This document shows, piece by piece, positions 53,054 to 64,000 of a stretch of 64,000 nucleotides of DNA; position 1 is the first letter of the stretch; each line of letters begins with the position of its first letter. This DNA comes from Dimorphilus gyrociliatus (taxonomy: Eukaryota > Annelida > Polychaeta > Dinophilidae). Below the pieces are notes generated by a model. The model worked only from the letters and a program-made list of their open reading frames with translations, searched no databases and was not told the DNA's origin. The stretch lies in NCBI GenBank assembly GCA_904063045.1, contig CAJFCJ010000033.1:1-64000 (forward strand), in the 5' to 3' direction. The position numbers and the translations under genes are program-made.

Positions 53054-53164
53054 ATCGTTCTTTCCTCCTTTCAACCTTTCTTTCTTTCTTTAAAATATAG
53101 CTGAAGGTAATGCCGTAATTGAGGTGGATAAATTTTAAATGATTATTAAATTAGCAAATGCACA
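51236..53164. other. intergenic, no supported gene
   Basis: Convergent 3' region of the fucosyltransferase-like gene (+) and the guanylyl cyclase (-). Holds GA microsatellites (about 51641-51660, 52773-52798) and a TC run (about 53025-53053). A minus frame at 52560-52850 ends in a normal-looking stretch (KIVENIAIANRLANKS) but cannot be joined in frame to the cyclase. Confidence 0.5.
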
Positions 53165-56100
53165 CTACCTCTCGAATTCTGGAAGAGGTTTTTCGTATCC
53201 TTTTTTACCGTACAACCAAAAAGTCATCTGAATTCCTTTACCTTTAACGTTCATCTCACCTCTCGGAGCTAGAAGATAATCTCCGCTGAGTTCCAATAAA
53301 GCGATTTGAAATTGTTTTGACACGTGAATTCTATTTCCTAGAATTATCCGACGTATGAAGAAAGGAGTAGGAGAGAGGATAAAGAAAAAAGCAAAATGAA
53401 GCTTTTGATTATTTAAAATAAATAAAGAAATAAATAAAAATAGAGTTGAACTTTGACAGCTGCAAATTTTTTACTTTCTACTTAGTGTAAGTATATGTTT
53501 ATATAGCAAGTTAAAATAAGCAAAGAGGATCTTACAGTTGTTCTACATCCAATATCTCTTGTAGAGAGAAATATTAACAATTCAAATTAGTAATATAAAT
53601 GCTAATTAACCCTATATTAAGTAGTCTAATATCTCTATTTATTTAAAGATGCTAATAATAATCTTATACGATTATCTCTCGTCTTCATTTCGTAAAGATT
53701 AAAATGTATGAAAATATATTAACCAACTCCATTCGATTCCATTCGAGCAGCGGTGTTTATTGTATCTCCGAATAAGCAATATCTGGGCATAATCAGCCCT
53801 ATAACTCCAGCGACAACCGGTCCTTTATGTAGGCCTGCGGAAAGATAGTAAAACAAACTAAGTAAATTTTACACTTTCTACCTTTTACTTTTCACTCAGC
53901 CCTCCCGTCTAATCTAAAGGTAATGTTCTAATAAAAACAGGACCTTTTCCAAGGCTTTCTACTGCAACAAAAAAAGATTCTCTCTTCCTACCAAATTACC
54001 AAAACATTAGCAATTTAGAGGGGAAAACAGATCATTACGATTTGATAAAGAACTTTCTAAAACAGTTGAGAGAAATCGGAAGGGATAAAGAGAAAAAGAG
54101 GAGTTTTTTCCCTTTCTAATATAAAATCATTATAGATATAGGATTTAATTTAACTATATACTAGTTATTAAATGGTCTATCTGTTCAATAAACTATCATT
54201 GTTACTTTTTGTCCAAGTATTTTTGCAGTACATATTACATTACACCCGCAAATGTATACAGTATACTGCATAGAAATGTAAAGTAATTTATTATTTCATT
54301 TAATAAATCATCATCAAATGGCTATACAATGAAACGTAATAAATTTCTTTAGGAAAAATTAGGCCTAGTTTAACACCAGTTGGTAAAAATCCGCCAACTG
54401 TGTGTGTGGCGCCTCAATAATAATAATAAAAAAGCTTCTTTTTACTAAAATATTCGATTTCGGTTCTCTCTCAGTCTGCCAACAGCTTTAATTGGTGAAC
54501 GAAAAGAATTTAAATAGCTTATTGTAAGATTTTCATAAGGCAGATTAATCTTTTTTCAATATGGTAAGAACTTATTCAATTTTTAAATGTCAGGTAGACC
54601 ATTTATACGTGTAGTATATCTCTTTCAATAGGCCCTATTTCGGACTGTTCTGAATGCTACAGATAAACCAAGGGATAGGTCTAATTTTGACAGTAGTATT
54701 GAGGAGGACAGAATGGCGGATGCGAAAAAAAGTTGGCATAATCGTTTAGACGACTTCTCCCCATTCTTAGACAATGAAACGTATCGCGATGATACAACAG
54801 CCTTTGTCAGCAATAGAAATGGATTACCGGTTATGACTTATCAATTTGAAATAGAGGAATTCGACGAGGATAGTATGAATTTAACAATTGAAGAGAATAA
54901 ATTAGTACTTGAAGTCGTTCACACCATTATCGAACAGGGATATGATTTAGATGAAATATTTTATTAATTTTTTTTGACGCCATCTGTAGGTTGTACTAAT
55001 CGTTATATAGGCTTGATGAATTTTTATGTAAGAGTCTAGAAAGAATGATTTATCCATTAAAAGAGAGTTTTTCAAAAATAATAAAAATCTCAATCATAAC
55101 CCTGTAGGATAGAACTTTTCGAAAAAAGATTATTCGTAAAGTTGATATTCCTGAACAAGTGAACAGCAAGCAGATGTTTCGGCAAGTTGATGGCAAAATA
55201 ATTCGAGTAGAGATGCCTCTTCACCTACCGCCTAGAAACGCCCCTTGTCCTCCCGGTTCTATTCCCATTCTTACATCGCCGGATGGCCGCAGAGTAATAA
55301 GTCTACAGACAAAGTTAAGTAGCGACTTGTGCGAAGAAAACTTGAAAGTTTTTATAGATGAGAATGATAAAAGCATTGTAAGAGTTAGAGGTAATTATCA
55401 AGAGATGGTTGGTGAGCGTAGTACGCATACATTCAAAAAATCTATAAGTAAAGACTTTAAGTTACAAAACGACCTAAAGATATCGTCGATAAGCCATTCC
55501 GTAGAAAATGACTTGCTAAAAGTAGAGATAACATTGGAGGACAATGCCGAATCGTTTAGAGCTGGTACTCCACTTACTATACTTTAAAAAAGAAGAAAAT
55601 TAACAAACAAACCAACAAAAATGGTATATTTTGTTTATCTTCCTGACTTCTTCCTCCTATTTTTGCTTCTTCCATTTAAAATTCTCTTTTTATTCATAGG
55701 GAATATAGAAATTTATATATTGTACCGTATCAATTTGGTTAAAATCAATATTCTAACCGATAACCACTCTATGAATAAGAGACGAATAAATTATGAATAA
55801 ATTATAAAAACCTATTCTTAGTTGAAGCTTTAATTTTGGTTTGTGAGCAACTTGAAAGATAGTAGATGCCGATAGCAAATCGAGAGCTACGTTGGCTCCT
55901 TCAATTACGTGACGGGCACCAATTCTTGTTGGAACACCACTAGATACCATATAGGCATCTCCAATAGTTTCTACTTTAAATACGTCGTGTTTCTGTATAA
56001 CCTCGTCGAATATTATGTAAAGGTCATTCAAACAGGCTATTATCTATTTTGTAAAACATTTATATAATTAAACTACTTAAAAAGGTAAGTGAACTTGCCT

Positions 56101-59100
56101 GTATAGGAGTACTCTCAGCCAAGAGTATATTGAAGCCAACTAACGTCGAAAAGAAAACGGTGGCCTGTTCGTAACTTTCTGGAGAAACAAACTTTCCAGC
56201 TTTTAATTGATCAGCAACGGACCTATTAATAGTATTATGTTTTATAGATAAAGATATGATATATTTGTATAAATATATATAATATTCGATTTACGCTGGG
56301 AGCATCTTGTACAATAGCGTATCGGTTTTCTTTTGTTCTTCTATAAATGTATTTGTTCTCTCTTCAATAAGCTCTTCCAAATTGAATGCATAATTCTCGG
56401 CCATTTTAATAACACTATCAATGATATTTATTCTGCAATGTAAATTAGTATTATTGCGTTATTAGTCAATAGAAAATATTTCTATATAGTAAAACTCTTA
56501 CTCTCCTCCAGCGATCTTTAATAGCGTATTCTTAATCTTTGTAAATGCAGGCCTTTTCATTTCGTCTTCATCCCAACTCTGAAGAGTTAACGATAGTAAC
56601 TCCTGACCCAATTCATGAACAACCGGCAAGGCTGGTCTAAACGGTATACTTTCACCATTCCTAACACGACTTATAGCATCTATGTTTTTATTTATTTCAT
56701 TTTATAGAAAGCAAAAACAATAATACTCTGTAACCTTTTGGTGAAACAATAGAGAAATCGTACGGTTCCTTTCTGGTAATTACTTCGTAGCAAATAATCC
56801 CAAAACTATAAGCATCAGCCCTAGTAGTGCCAGCTAGAGGAGCATTTGGATTTCTTAAAAGTTCAGGTGCAGTCCAGGCGCTCTCTGAATAGAATATTTA
56901 GGGTGAAATAATTGAAATAATTGAAAGTATTCTAAAGCATTTGTGTATTAAAAATACATTAGCCATCGAAATATGATAATCCTAACAAAAGCTATTGATT
57001 AGTAAATATTAATAAATTAATGAATTATTTAATCAAATTTCAGTTTTTTAATTGTTTTCTTTATGTTTGTCAAAAGTTTATTTTCTATAAACTCTTTCAG
57101 CTAAAAGATCGTATTGTTTGTCAACTTTTTTTTGATGAAGACTGCAGGCTATACACACCATATATATATATATATATATATACATATATATATAAATTTA
57201 TATATACTTTTATAATAGTGATCATCAATTATCTCTTTGTGTCGAATTTTTATAATTGAGCTCATTGAATAGTCAGATACCTTTGGAAAAGATGGAAAAA
57301 CGATAAATAAAGTCAACAAGGTGTTTTTTTTTATAGCTTACTTTAACAGACCAACGACCATCTACAAGACAATTAGAACTTCTAAGATTTCCGTGAGAGT
57401 GTAGATGCGATTTATGAATAAATTCTATACCCTTTGAGATATCGAGAAGAAATGATAATTTAAATGTTTTATCGAATTGAGTCTCTTCGCTTAAGAGAAC
57501 ATCTTGTAAACTTCCTTTGGAACAATAACTCCAAAGGAAACAGTTATTAGGATAATCGAAGCAAGCTCCTATGAAAACGTTAACGTTATCGTGGACCATT
57601 TCCTTTAACTATTTCAATAAAAATTAGAGAGAATTGAAAATGGATGGACATATTGAACTTTAGACGAAAGTGTACAAACGTCTTTAAGTTGGATCAGCAT
57701 GGTTCTAGTTACTTGTATATGATCCTCTGAAATTCTATTTATAGCGCATCTCGTTCCTTTATAGTAGCAAATTTCGGTGAAAATTTGCTCTTGTCGATAA
57801 CTTCCGGCAGATTTCGTCCCTGAACGACTGGAAGTATCGCTTCTACTGTCGTTCATTGAATTCGAAACGCTTTTCTATTGGATGAATGAAAAAGGGAGAG
57901 GATTATTAGAATCCAATTGGATTAATGATATAATATTAATATTCACCCCAAGTTTATTACTGGAGCTACTTTTGAATTTATTTCGTATTTCTTCAACTTC
58001 ATGCCACCTCACCCTCCAACTTTGACTTAGCAAATTTGCTTCGTATTTTATTCTTTAATAGGCAAAAAATATGACAATTCCTATGACAATTATGCAGACA
58101 ACCGGAACGATAGATGAGACGAGAATTACCCAGAGGCTAACTTTTAACGGACAAGAAAGAATCACCTTTAAAGCCATAGAAGAAAGCTATTTCAGCTAAC
58201 CTGTCTTCTTTGAACATAAAAGCCCATTAAATCCGCAAGATGGAATATCACTCGGAGCGTAGTTGTCTCCGACATAACCACCTGGCCATCTCGGTTTTAA
58301 AAGTATCTTAAAGATCTAATTAATAAAGAACTATACTTAAAGAGCGCAACTTTTTTCAATACAATTTAATACTCTTAATCTTTCTTCAGTATTAATGAGT
58401 TCTGCCATCTTTTCAAATTTACCAGTGATTGGGTTCATGTCCATAACCCAAAAATCGGGTTCTCTGTCACCGTTTTCATCAAGAATAACGTTACCGCTGA
58501 CGCCTATGTAGAAGAAAAAAAGACAGAACAGAAACAATTTTGGTTAATTGCTTGATTGATTGTGATTTTTCTACTGTTTTGTTCGTAAAATACCTTTAAA
58601 TATCTTTCCTCTTGTAAATCTAGCGATATTTTGGCCATTATATGGATCTAGACCTTTGGCTAAAGTACCACTTATAGCCGTTGCGTAAATGAATACTGCG
58701 TCGTGTAAAAAGGTGGAATATCTATCGCCCATTTCTATATTGTCAAGCTAATAGGGGAAGAAGAAGAAGATATTTGAATATACAGCAATAATATTCTTTT
58801 TCCTTATCTTAACATTTATGTGTTTAGGAACGTATTAAGACCAAGGAGGTTCCTTCATTCTCCTCATGACCTCTCTTCGAAAATTGACAACTTCGTCAGT
58901 AGTTTCGGTAGCCAGTGTCACCTATGAAGAGGAGAGGAAAAGAACGACTAAACTATATAAATATATTATTAATTCTAGCTTACGTGAAAGACCGACTCGA
59001 AAGCGTGTTTCGCATCTTTGTCACGACCATCATTTCCTTGCCAAACTTCAGTTTGCTACAAAAAAATTTAATAAAGATTATAATCGCCTCATTTCTTTAT

Positions 59101-60468
59101 ATAATATACTGTAGTAAATAACCCCTATTATATCTTCCTGAGGTAGTACGTCTATCGTAAGGAAGACGAAGTCGCCCTTAGTCATATCTAGGTCATAGGC
59201 GTTCAAAATAAATCTTCTTCTCTCATCTCTCGGACCGATGAGTATTACAACTAGAAAAGAAGATAGGAAAGATAGAATAGATAGAGAGAAGAAAGAATCT
59301 TTCAAAAAAAAATGATCAACAACGTATTCACGTTATTTCTCTTTAAAAGTTAAAAAATAATTAAAATAATAAAAAAAAGAGACAAAAAAATCAAGTTTAC
59401 TTCTCGCTTCTTTCTTAATGAAAGTTAGAACTTTTTGTATATAGGCAAGAGGAGCTATTTCAAAAGGATATTTATCTTCCACCGAAATTGAGATATTGCT
59501 TTCTCTAAACGCCTATTGTTTATTGTTTTTTCATAAGATAAGAATAGAATATAAAGATATATTTAGATGGGAAAAAATTACTCTTATGACGGATAAGGCT
59601 GCGTCCTGCCATATATAGTTATCAGAATATATAACACCAACTGTATTCCAGTTATAATATCGAAATAATTCTATTATGAATCTTCCCATTTTGCTAAAAG
59701 GTCCCAAAGTTCTCGATAGAGTCTTGTATACTTTTTTTTCGTTAAAATCCGAGCTTGCCGCTACCCAAGAAACAATTGGCTTATTCCAATAGGAAGCCAT
59801 TTCGGCAACTCTTCTACAAGCTTTATTGTATTTTAATAATAAGGAAATTAGACGAAATAAAACAAACGAATTGCTTACCACTAGAACAAGCTGGCCCTAT
59901 GAATACGTCAACTCTCTCTTCACTATATAATTTCAGTGTATTCCCCGCAGCAATTTTACTATCGCATCCCGAATCGACCGTTACAACGCTAAAGGTACCA
60001 AACTATCAACATGATAAACATTCAATAGAAATAGGAAACTTACTCAAATTTCATTGTTCTATTCAATCTTTTATCGCTGTGAACCTTTTCAATAGCTATA
60101 GAAACGGCGCTTGCGCTAGTAAAACCGCTAAAATCGTTAAACGTATCATTCCAAGGAATGATAAGACCAATTCGAAATCGTCTCACAGCTTTAGACAATA
60201 CAAAAAAACAATAGTTTTTAATACAATGTCTATATACAGTATATATCTTACTTTCGCTATGATTTGTAGAATCCCCTAGTAGAAGGCAAACAAACAAGCA
60301 GAAATGAGAGCGAATTAAAAACAAACAAAACAAACAACGTTTAGGAAATACTTTTTAAAAAATTAGACAAAAAAATGTAAAAAAATATTTTAACTAACCA
60401 GTTTGACTTGTTACTTTGGAAAAACATAGAAATGTGATAGTTATAAAAACCGTTAAATAAGTCATCAT
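53165..60468 (-). CDS. receptor guanylyl cyclase, natriuretic-peptide-receptor-like, with lesions
   Basis: Exons from the start: 60468-60399 (signal peptide [16 protein letters not shown]), 60275-60252, 60188-60044, 59988-59879, 59820-59582, 59512-59401, 59250-59123, 59055-58984, 58921-58871, 58747-58594, 58503-58373 and 58315-58201 encode the ligand-binding domain ([38 protein letters not shown]). The membrane span ([19 protein letters not shown]) follows at about 58065-58130. The kinase homology domain spans about 57880-56520 ([26 protein letters not shown]). A coiled-coil hinge follows, then the cyclase domain from about 56220 to TAG at 53165-53167. Guanine-specifying residues are kept ([20 protein letters not shown]), but the first metal-binding Asp is Thr (FFSTLVGF, 56144-56146). 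The membrane exon is in a different frame from the exon before it, and TAA at 58055-58057 stops the frame before the conserved juxtamembrane segment. Either a decaying or truncated receptor, or assembly error. Confidence 0.7.
54561..55587 (+). CDS. small heat-shock protein with two alpha-crystallin domains, nested in a cyclase intron
   Basis: Predicted ATP-independent chaperone. Lies on the opposite strand inside the 2-kb intron (53835-55811) of the guanylyl cyclase. Model: ATG at 54561-54563 directly followed by gtaaga, then 54632 to about 54913, then 55108-55587 (254 aa); a start at 54713 would drop the N-terminus. The N-terminal half holds the first alpha-crystallin strands ([26 protein letters not shown]). 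The next exon completes it ([18 protein letters not shown]) and contains a second domain ([19 protein letters not shown] ... [25 protein letters not shown]). Two-domain members are known from flatworms. The donor near 54914 (gtcgtt) is weak and the exon can also read on to a stop at 54965, so the junction is uncertain; the family is not. Confidence 0.7.
57161..57195. repeat. (TA)n microsatellite
   Basis: TA repeat in a cyclase intron close to the short exon coding for VSDYSMSSI (about 57282-57204, minus strand). Confidence 0.85.
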
Positions 60469-60749
60469 TTAACCGAATTTAGACTATAAATGAGATAAAA
60501 CCTACATTAAATTCGTATTTAATTAGACATGAAAATTAAAATTTTCACTTTTAAAACGGAAAATAATTTTACCTTCCAGTTAAATTTTAATAAAGAACAA
60601 AGAGCTTTAAACGAATCAGACCTTCTTTCTTCATAGTTTTAAAAGGTTATCCCTAAATTAGGGATAATCTCATCATATTTTTACAAGATAAATCTATTAA
60701 ATAGTTTCAAATTTTTCTTTTCTTTTCTATATTCAAACAAGATAAAGAC

Positions 60750-60794
<45 letters not shown>

Positions 60795-61077
60795 TATAAA
60801 CAAATCAAACAGAAAAACAAACTAGATATTACTAATAATAACTATTTAAATAAATAACAATTAGAGAAATATTTTATATATTCATTTGTTTGCTTTTTTT
60901 TTTAAAAAAAAAAACACTTTTTTATAATTTTTTTGGTGCTTTTTTTCATTTTCATGACATTTTTTTGTCGGTTTTTTTTTTAGGTTTTTCGTTCGTTTCG
61001 TCCGTTTAAATTAGGATATATTGTCGTATTGTCTCTAGTTTCTTAGTGATACGATAGTCGTCTCTTTACAGGTTGTC
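60469..61077. other. intergenic between cyclase and Cdc25
   Basis: AT-rich with a (GA)n run at about 60757-60790 and long T runs near 60895-60985. Should contain the cyclase promoter and the Cdc25 3' UTR. No gene seen. Confidence 0.5.
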
Positions 61078-62068
61078 TCACACTTTAGGAAAGTTGAGAA
61101 TTTGCGGCAGAACAGCCGTATTTAATCTTCTAGTAGATCTAGTCTTCTTCGACGAATTCTCCTTATACGTCGTCGATCTACGATAGGCTTTCAAGCTAAA
61201 ACGATATTCGGGCGCCATCATCGAAACGTAACCTTCCGGATTGCAATTATCTGGAAATTTCTCATAAAATCTTTTATAGCCACCCTCCATAACGAATATT
61301 TGAGGATAGCACAATCGTGGATAACAATCAGCGTTCAAATTTCTATCAAAACGTCTAATTGCTCTAGCCATACCGGGAGCCCTTTGAGAAGAGAATTCGC
61401 AGTAGAATATCAAGACACCCTTATAGCTATTTTCTGAAGATTCAAAAAGTTTTGCCGCTAACCCTGATTCACTGGAGAAATTTCTTGCCCCTATCACGTG
61501 ACCTATTTTTGAAAGAATAAAAAAGATATTATAGAGTATATATATATAAAAAAGTGTACAATTGGTTAATTAAGTAATTAAAAAAAAAAGGTGATTAATT
61601 ACCTCCAGTGAATTCATACGGATAGCGGCAATCAATGACCTTGTGTAATTTGAATAAATGCCTATATTTTCCTTGCACAACGTCAATAAGAGTTTCCGGG
61701 GAGATAAATTTTAAGGTCGAGTTAGAGGCGTCGGTTGTTGGTAGAACGCTGGTTATATCTTCTCCAACCGATTCAAAATTCGGTTCATATAATTTCTTAT
61801 CTTTTTTACTAACTATATTACCAACATCTTTCAAATTTTTATCATCTTCTTGAAGTGTCAGCGAAGCGTTCAGTCCTTCTTCCATAGAACGTAATGAAAA
61901 GCTGTCCTCGTTGTTGATTTCCTTTTTCATCTTTTCAAGATATTCGTTAAATGAGCATTCCATTATAAATCTTTCCTTCTTTTTCCTTAATTTCGTCAAT
62001 AAGTCAAATAAAAGTAGTCTTTCTTTGGTTGTCTTTAGTCGATCGCCGTTCAGAGACTGAATGTCCAA
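61078..62068 (-). CDS. Cdc25-like dual-specificity phosphatase (5' end uncertain)
   Basis: Predicted phosphatase that would activate cyclin-dependent kinases. Exon 62068 (or further upstream) to 61603, then 61502-61078; the junction reads YEFTGG/HVIGARNF, the highly conserved Cdc25 junction. Conserved landmarks: ISPETLIDVVQGKY, KVIDCRYPYEF, the catalytic loop CEFSSQR (C-x5-R) and VMEGGYKRFY. The residue before the catalytic Cys is Tyr (FYCEFSSQR), whereas the family normally has His. The N-terminal regulatory part is short, rich in Lys and Glu (LRKKKERFIMECSFNEYLEK). No ATG precedes the upstream limit in frame, so a first exon is probably missing; the internal ATG near 61963 is an alternative start. 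The catalytic domain is otherwise complete. Confidence 0.8.
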
Positions 62069-62914
62069 ACCAGAAATTTTCCCCTTAAAATATACTATCG
62101 TTGAGTATTAATTAATCTGCTTACAACTGACAAGAAATAACGCTGAGTAGATGTCAGCTGTAAAAAATGTCTACGGAACACAGTTAAATGATCAACACGA
62201 CCTATGATGTAAATTTCTATAGAAATGATGGAAAACTTAACAAGAAAATATTCAAAAAAAACTACCCAAATTCTATTAATATTTAATAATCTCTCCTTTT
62301 TTTTTTTAAAAAAAAATATCTTTCGCTAATTATTTCTTTAGCAGAAATTTTAAAGTCTTATGTAGAACGTCTCGAAAAAGCCAGACAAAATTTATATTAA
62401 CCTAAATAGGAATAGTTCACCTCCATCTCTTTAGGAAAAGGCCTAAACTTTCTTAAAAGTCTCTCTACTCGATAACGTGGCCAACGTTTAACCCAATTAA
62501 TATAAATATATAATGTCTATAGTTTGTTCTTTTTTTTTTAATAAGGAAAAGTATACTTTCTTCGTTCAAACAAAAAGAAAAAAAGTTAAAAGTTTTTTCT
62601 TTAAAAAAAAAGTTTTTAAATAAATTTTATATTAAAATGAAAAGAATTATAAGAGAAAGTTTCAATAAGAACTTTTTAAAATAAGTTATTATATAATTAG
62701 CAATAGAGATCATAAATTTGAAAGAGTATAACGGAAAGGTTGGCCTAGTTCAATGACCTGATTATAATTTTGGCTAGTCTAACGATAAATCTACATATAT
62801 GTACTGTAAATTTGTTCATGTGTCCAGCTGAATATATAGGACATAAAGTATGACGAAGCGTAAAAAAAAACTTGTAAAAGAAAAGATTAAAGGTAAAAGA
62901 ATGACTTTCTAATA
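62069..62914. other. divergent intergenic region, no supported gene
   Basis: About 850 bases of AT-rich DNA between Cdc25 (-) and the second cyclase (+), with long T and A runs near 62290-62320 and 62530-62610. Presumably carries both promoters; no clear element seen. Confidence 0.5.
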
Positions 62915-64000
62915 ATGTCTATACTTAATGGAATACCCTTAAATGATCTTAAAGACTATCATTTCTTTCATTCACTCTCCAAGCTATCGTTAATAATGAT
63001 GATCAAAATACTTATATGGTCTCTTCTTAACGTATCTATATCATCTAAAAAGTTTAAAATTGGCTTATTAGCACCAATGACCAAATCCTATAGTGGTTTT
63101 TCCGGAATGACAAGCGCGGCTGCCGTAGACATCGCCATTCAAACTATCAACTCTAACCCCAAATGGAACGCCGACGGTGAGATCGAATTGAGGTAAGCAA
63201 ATAACCTAACAAACAAAGTTTATTATTTAAACTCTCCTTTCCTTTGTTTATGCTTTTATATTTCACTTTTCGCCTCTAAAGCATGGTCTATAGAGATTCG
63301 GATTGCGATAGTCTTTTAACGGTCGGTCATACTTGTGATCTCCTTGTTAATGAAACAATAGACGCACTCATCGGCCCCCCTTGTTCCAGAGGTAGATAGC
63401 TGTTGATATATTTGTATAGCGAGTAAAACCATCAATCTCTTTCCGTTTAGCTTGTAAACCGGCCGCCGAATTGGCGTCATTCTATAATGTTCCTATAATA
63501 AGTTGGGTAGCGACGGATTACGGCCTAAGAGATAGAACAAGATATACAACGTTGGCAAGAACGTCCATTCGGTAAACTCGGAGCCTTCCTTAAAATTATT
63601 TTCGACTCGTACAAATGGAATAGAATCGCCGCTGTCATGTTCGAAGGTCTTGTCTGGGAAGACGCCGGCGAATCAATTACTAAAGTACTCAAAGATCGAA
63701 ATATTGAACTAGTAGTTCTTGAAAAATATAAAAACGATCCATCGAAAACTTTCATTAATAGCGTATTAGAAAAAATCAGAGTTAGGGCAAGAAGTAAGTC
63801 TTTTCCTATATAAAATAAACAAAAAAATACATTTAAACTCTCTTATTTACTTTTATCTTTTATTGCTGTCGTCGTATCAAGTTGTTGCTCTAATTAATCC
63901 GCGAGAACATAGGAGGAAGTTTCTTCTTAGAGCCCACGAAAAGGGTATGACGAATGGCGATTACGTCTTTTATACTATGGACATACTTCCCCAGGAAGAC
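62915..64000 (+). CDS. second receptor guanylyl cyclase, 5' exons only (partial, frame break)
   Basis: Ligand-binding region of a second natriuretic-peptide-receptor-like protein. Exons 62915-63192, 63282-63391, 63451-63793 and 63882 to the window end. The start may be the ATG pair near 62998 (MMIKILIWSLLNVSI, a good signal peptide) rather than 62915. Conserved stretches: FKIGLLAPMTKSYSGF, VYRDSDCDS, ALIGPPCSR, AAELASFYNVPIISWVA, and VALINPREHRRKF with YTMDILPQED at the end. In the third exon the frame is broken after LART (about 63561-63565): a TAA follows, while the continuation (PFGKLGAFLKIIFDSYKWN) is well preserved one base out of frame. Compared with the neighbour ([14 protein letters not shown]), about five bases are missing. 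Splicing out 63572-63623 would restore the frame but delete the conserved part. Membrane, kinase-like and cyclase parts lie beyond the window. Confidence 0.65.

Noticed and set aside
59755-60279. Plus-strand 174-residue frame
   Set aside because: Antisense to conserved ligand-binding exons of the minus-strand cyclase.

Overview
The window is nuclear DNA of a compact, AT-rich animal genome, probably an invertebrate bilaterian. Genes have many exons, GT-AG introns mostly of 45-250 bases, and families typical of animals: C2H2 zinc-finger proteins, sushi/EGF/C-type-lectin receptors, natriuretic-peptide-receptor-like guanylyl cyclases, a Cdc25 phosphatase and a small heat-shock protein with two alpha-crystallin domains. 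A double alpha-crystallin architecture and very short introns would suit a small lophotrochozoan worm, but the species cannot be fixed from this sequence. All gene models are splice predictions made by eye, checked for reading-frame phase.

Layout. 1-1073 (-): 3' part of an unrecognised multi-exon gene. 2173-2562 (-): a small basic unknown protein. 4709-26152 (+): a cluster of four C2H2 zinc-finger genes, called here ZNF-A (4709-6536), ZNF-B (6989-10622), ZNF-C (11770-17352) and ZNF-D (18228 to 24674, 25296 or 26152). 27173-37372 (-) and 38368-48633 (-): two tandem paralogous giant receptors, each with about 29 sushi (CCP) domains, two EGF, two C-type-lectin and fibrinogen/contactin-associated-like modules, one membrane span and a conserved short tail. 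49271-51235 (+): a fucosyltransferase-like type II membrane enzyme. 53165-60468 (-): a receptor guanylyl cyclase with several lesions, holding an antisense small heat-shock gene (54561-55587, +) in one intron. 61078-62068 (-): Cdc25-like phosphatase. 62915 to the end (+): a second receptor guanylyl cyclase, cut by the window edge and carrying a frame break.

The most remarkable part is the zinc-finger cluster. ZNF-A, -B and -C share an N-terminal module of about 55 residues that I cannot match to a known zinc-finger-associated domain (KRAB, ZAD, SCAN, BTB). They also share a start exon of only five coding bases, in which the ATG sits directly against the 5' splice site. In ZNF-C and ZNF-D nearly every downstream finger is its own exon of exactly 84 bases with phase 1 at both ends, so any finger can be added or skipped without breaking the frame. 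Two blocks of young duplicated finger exons (15229-16729 and 20212-21918) repeat about every 203 bases. Their copies differ mainly at the residues that contact DNA. Decayed fingers, one finger exon with a destroyed splice acceptor, and several alternative last fingers each with its own stop codon lie among them. This looks like an exon-shuffling array evolving by birth and death, able to produce many DNA-binding specificities.

The two giant receptors share one exon that is almost identical (one difference in 414 bases) although the rest of the genes has diverged strongly, which points to recent gene conversion.
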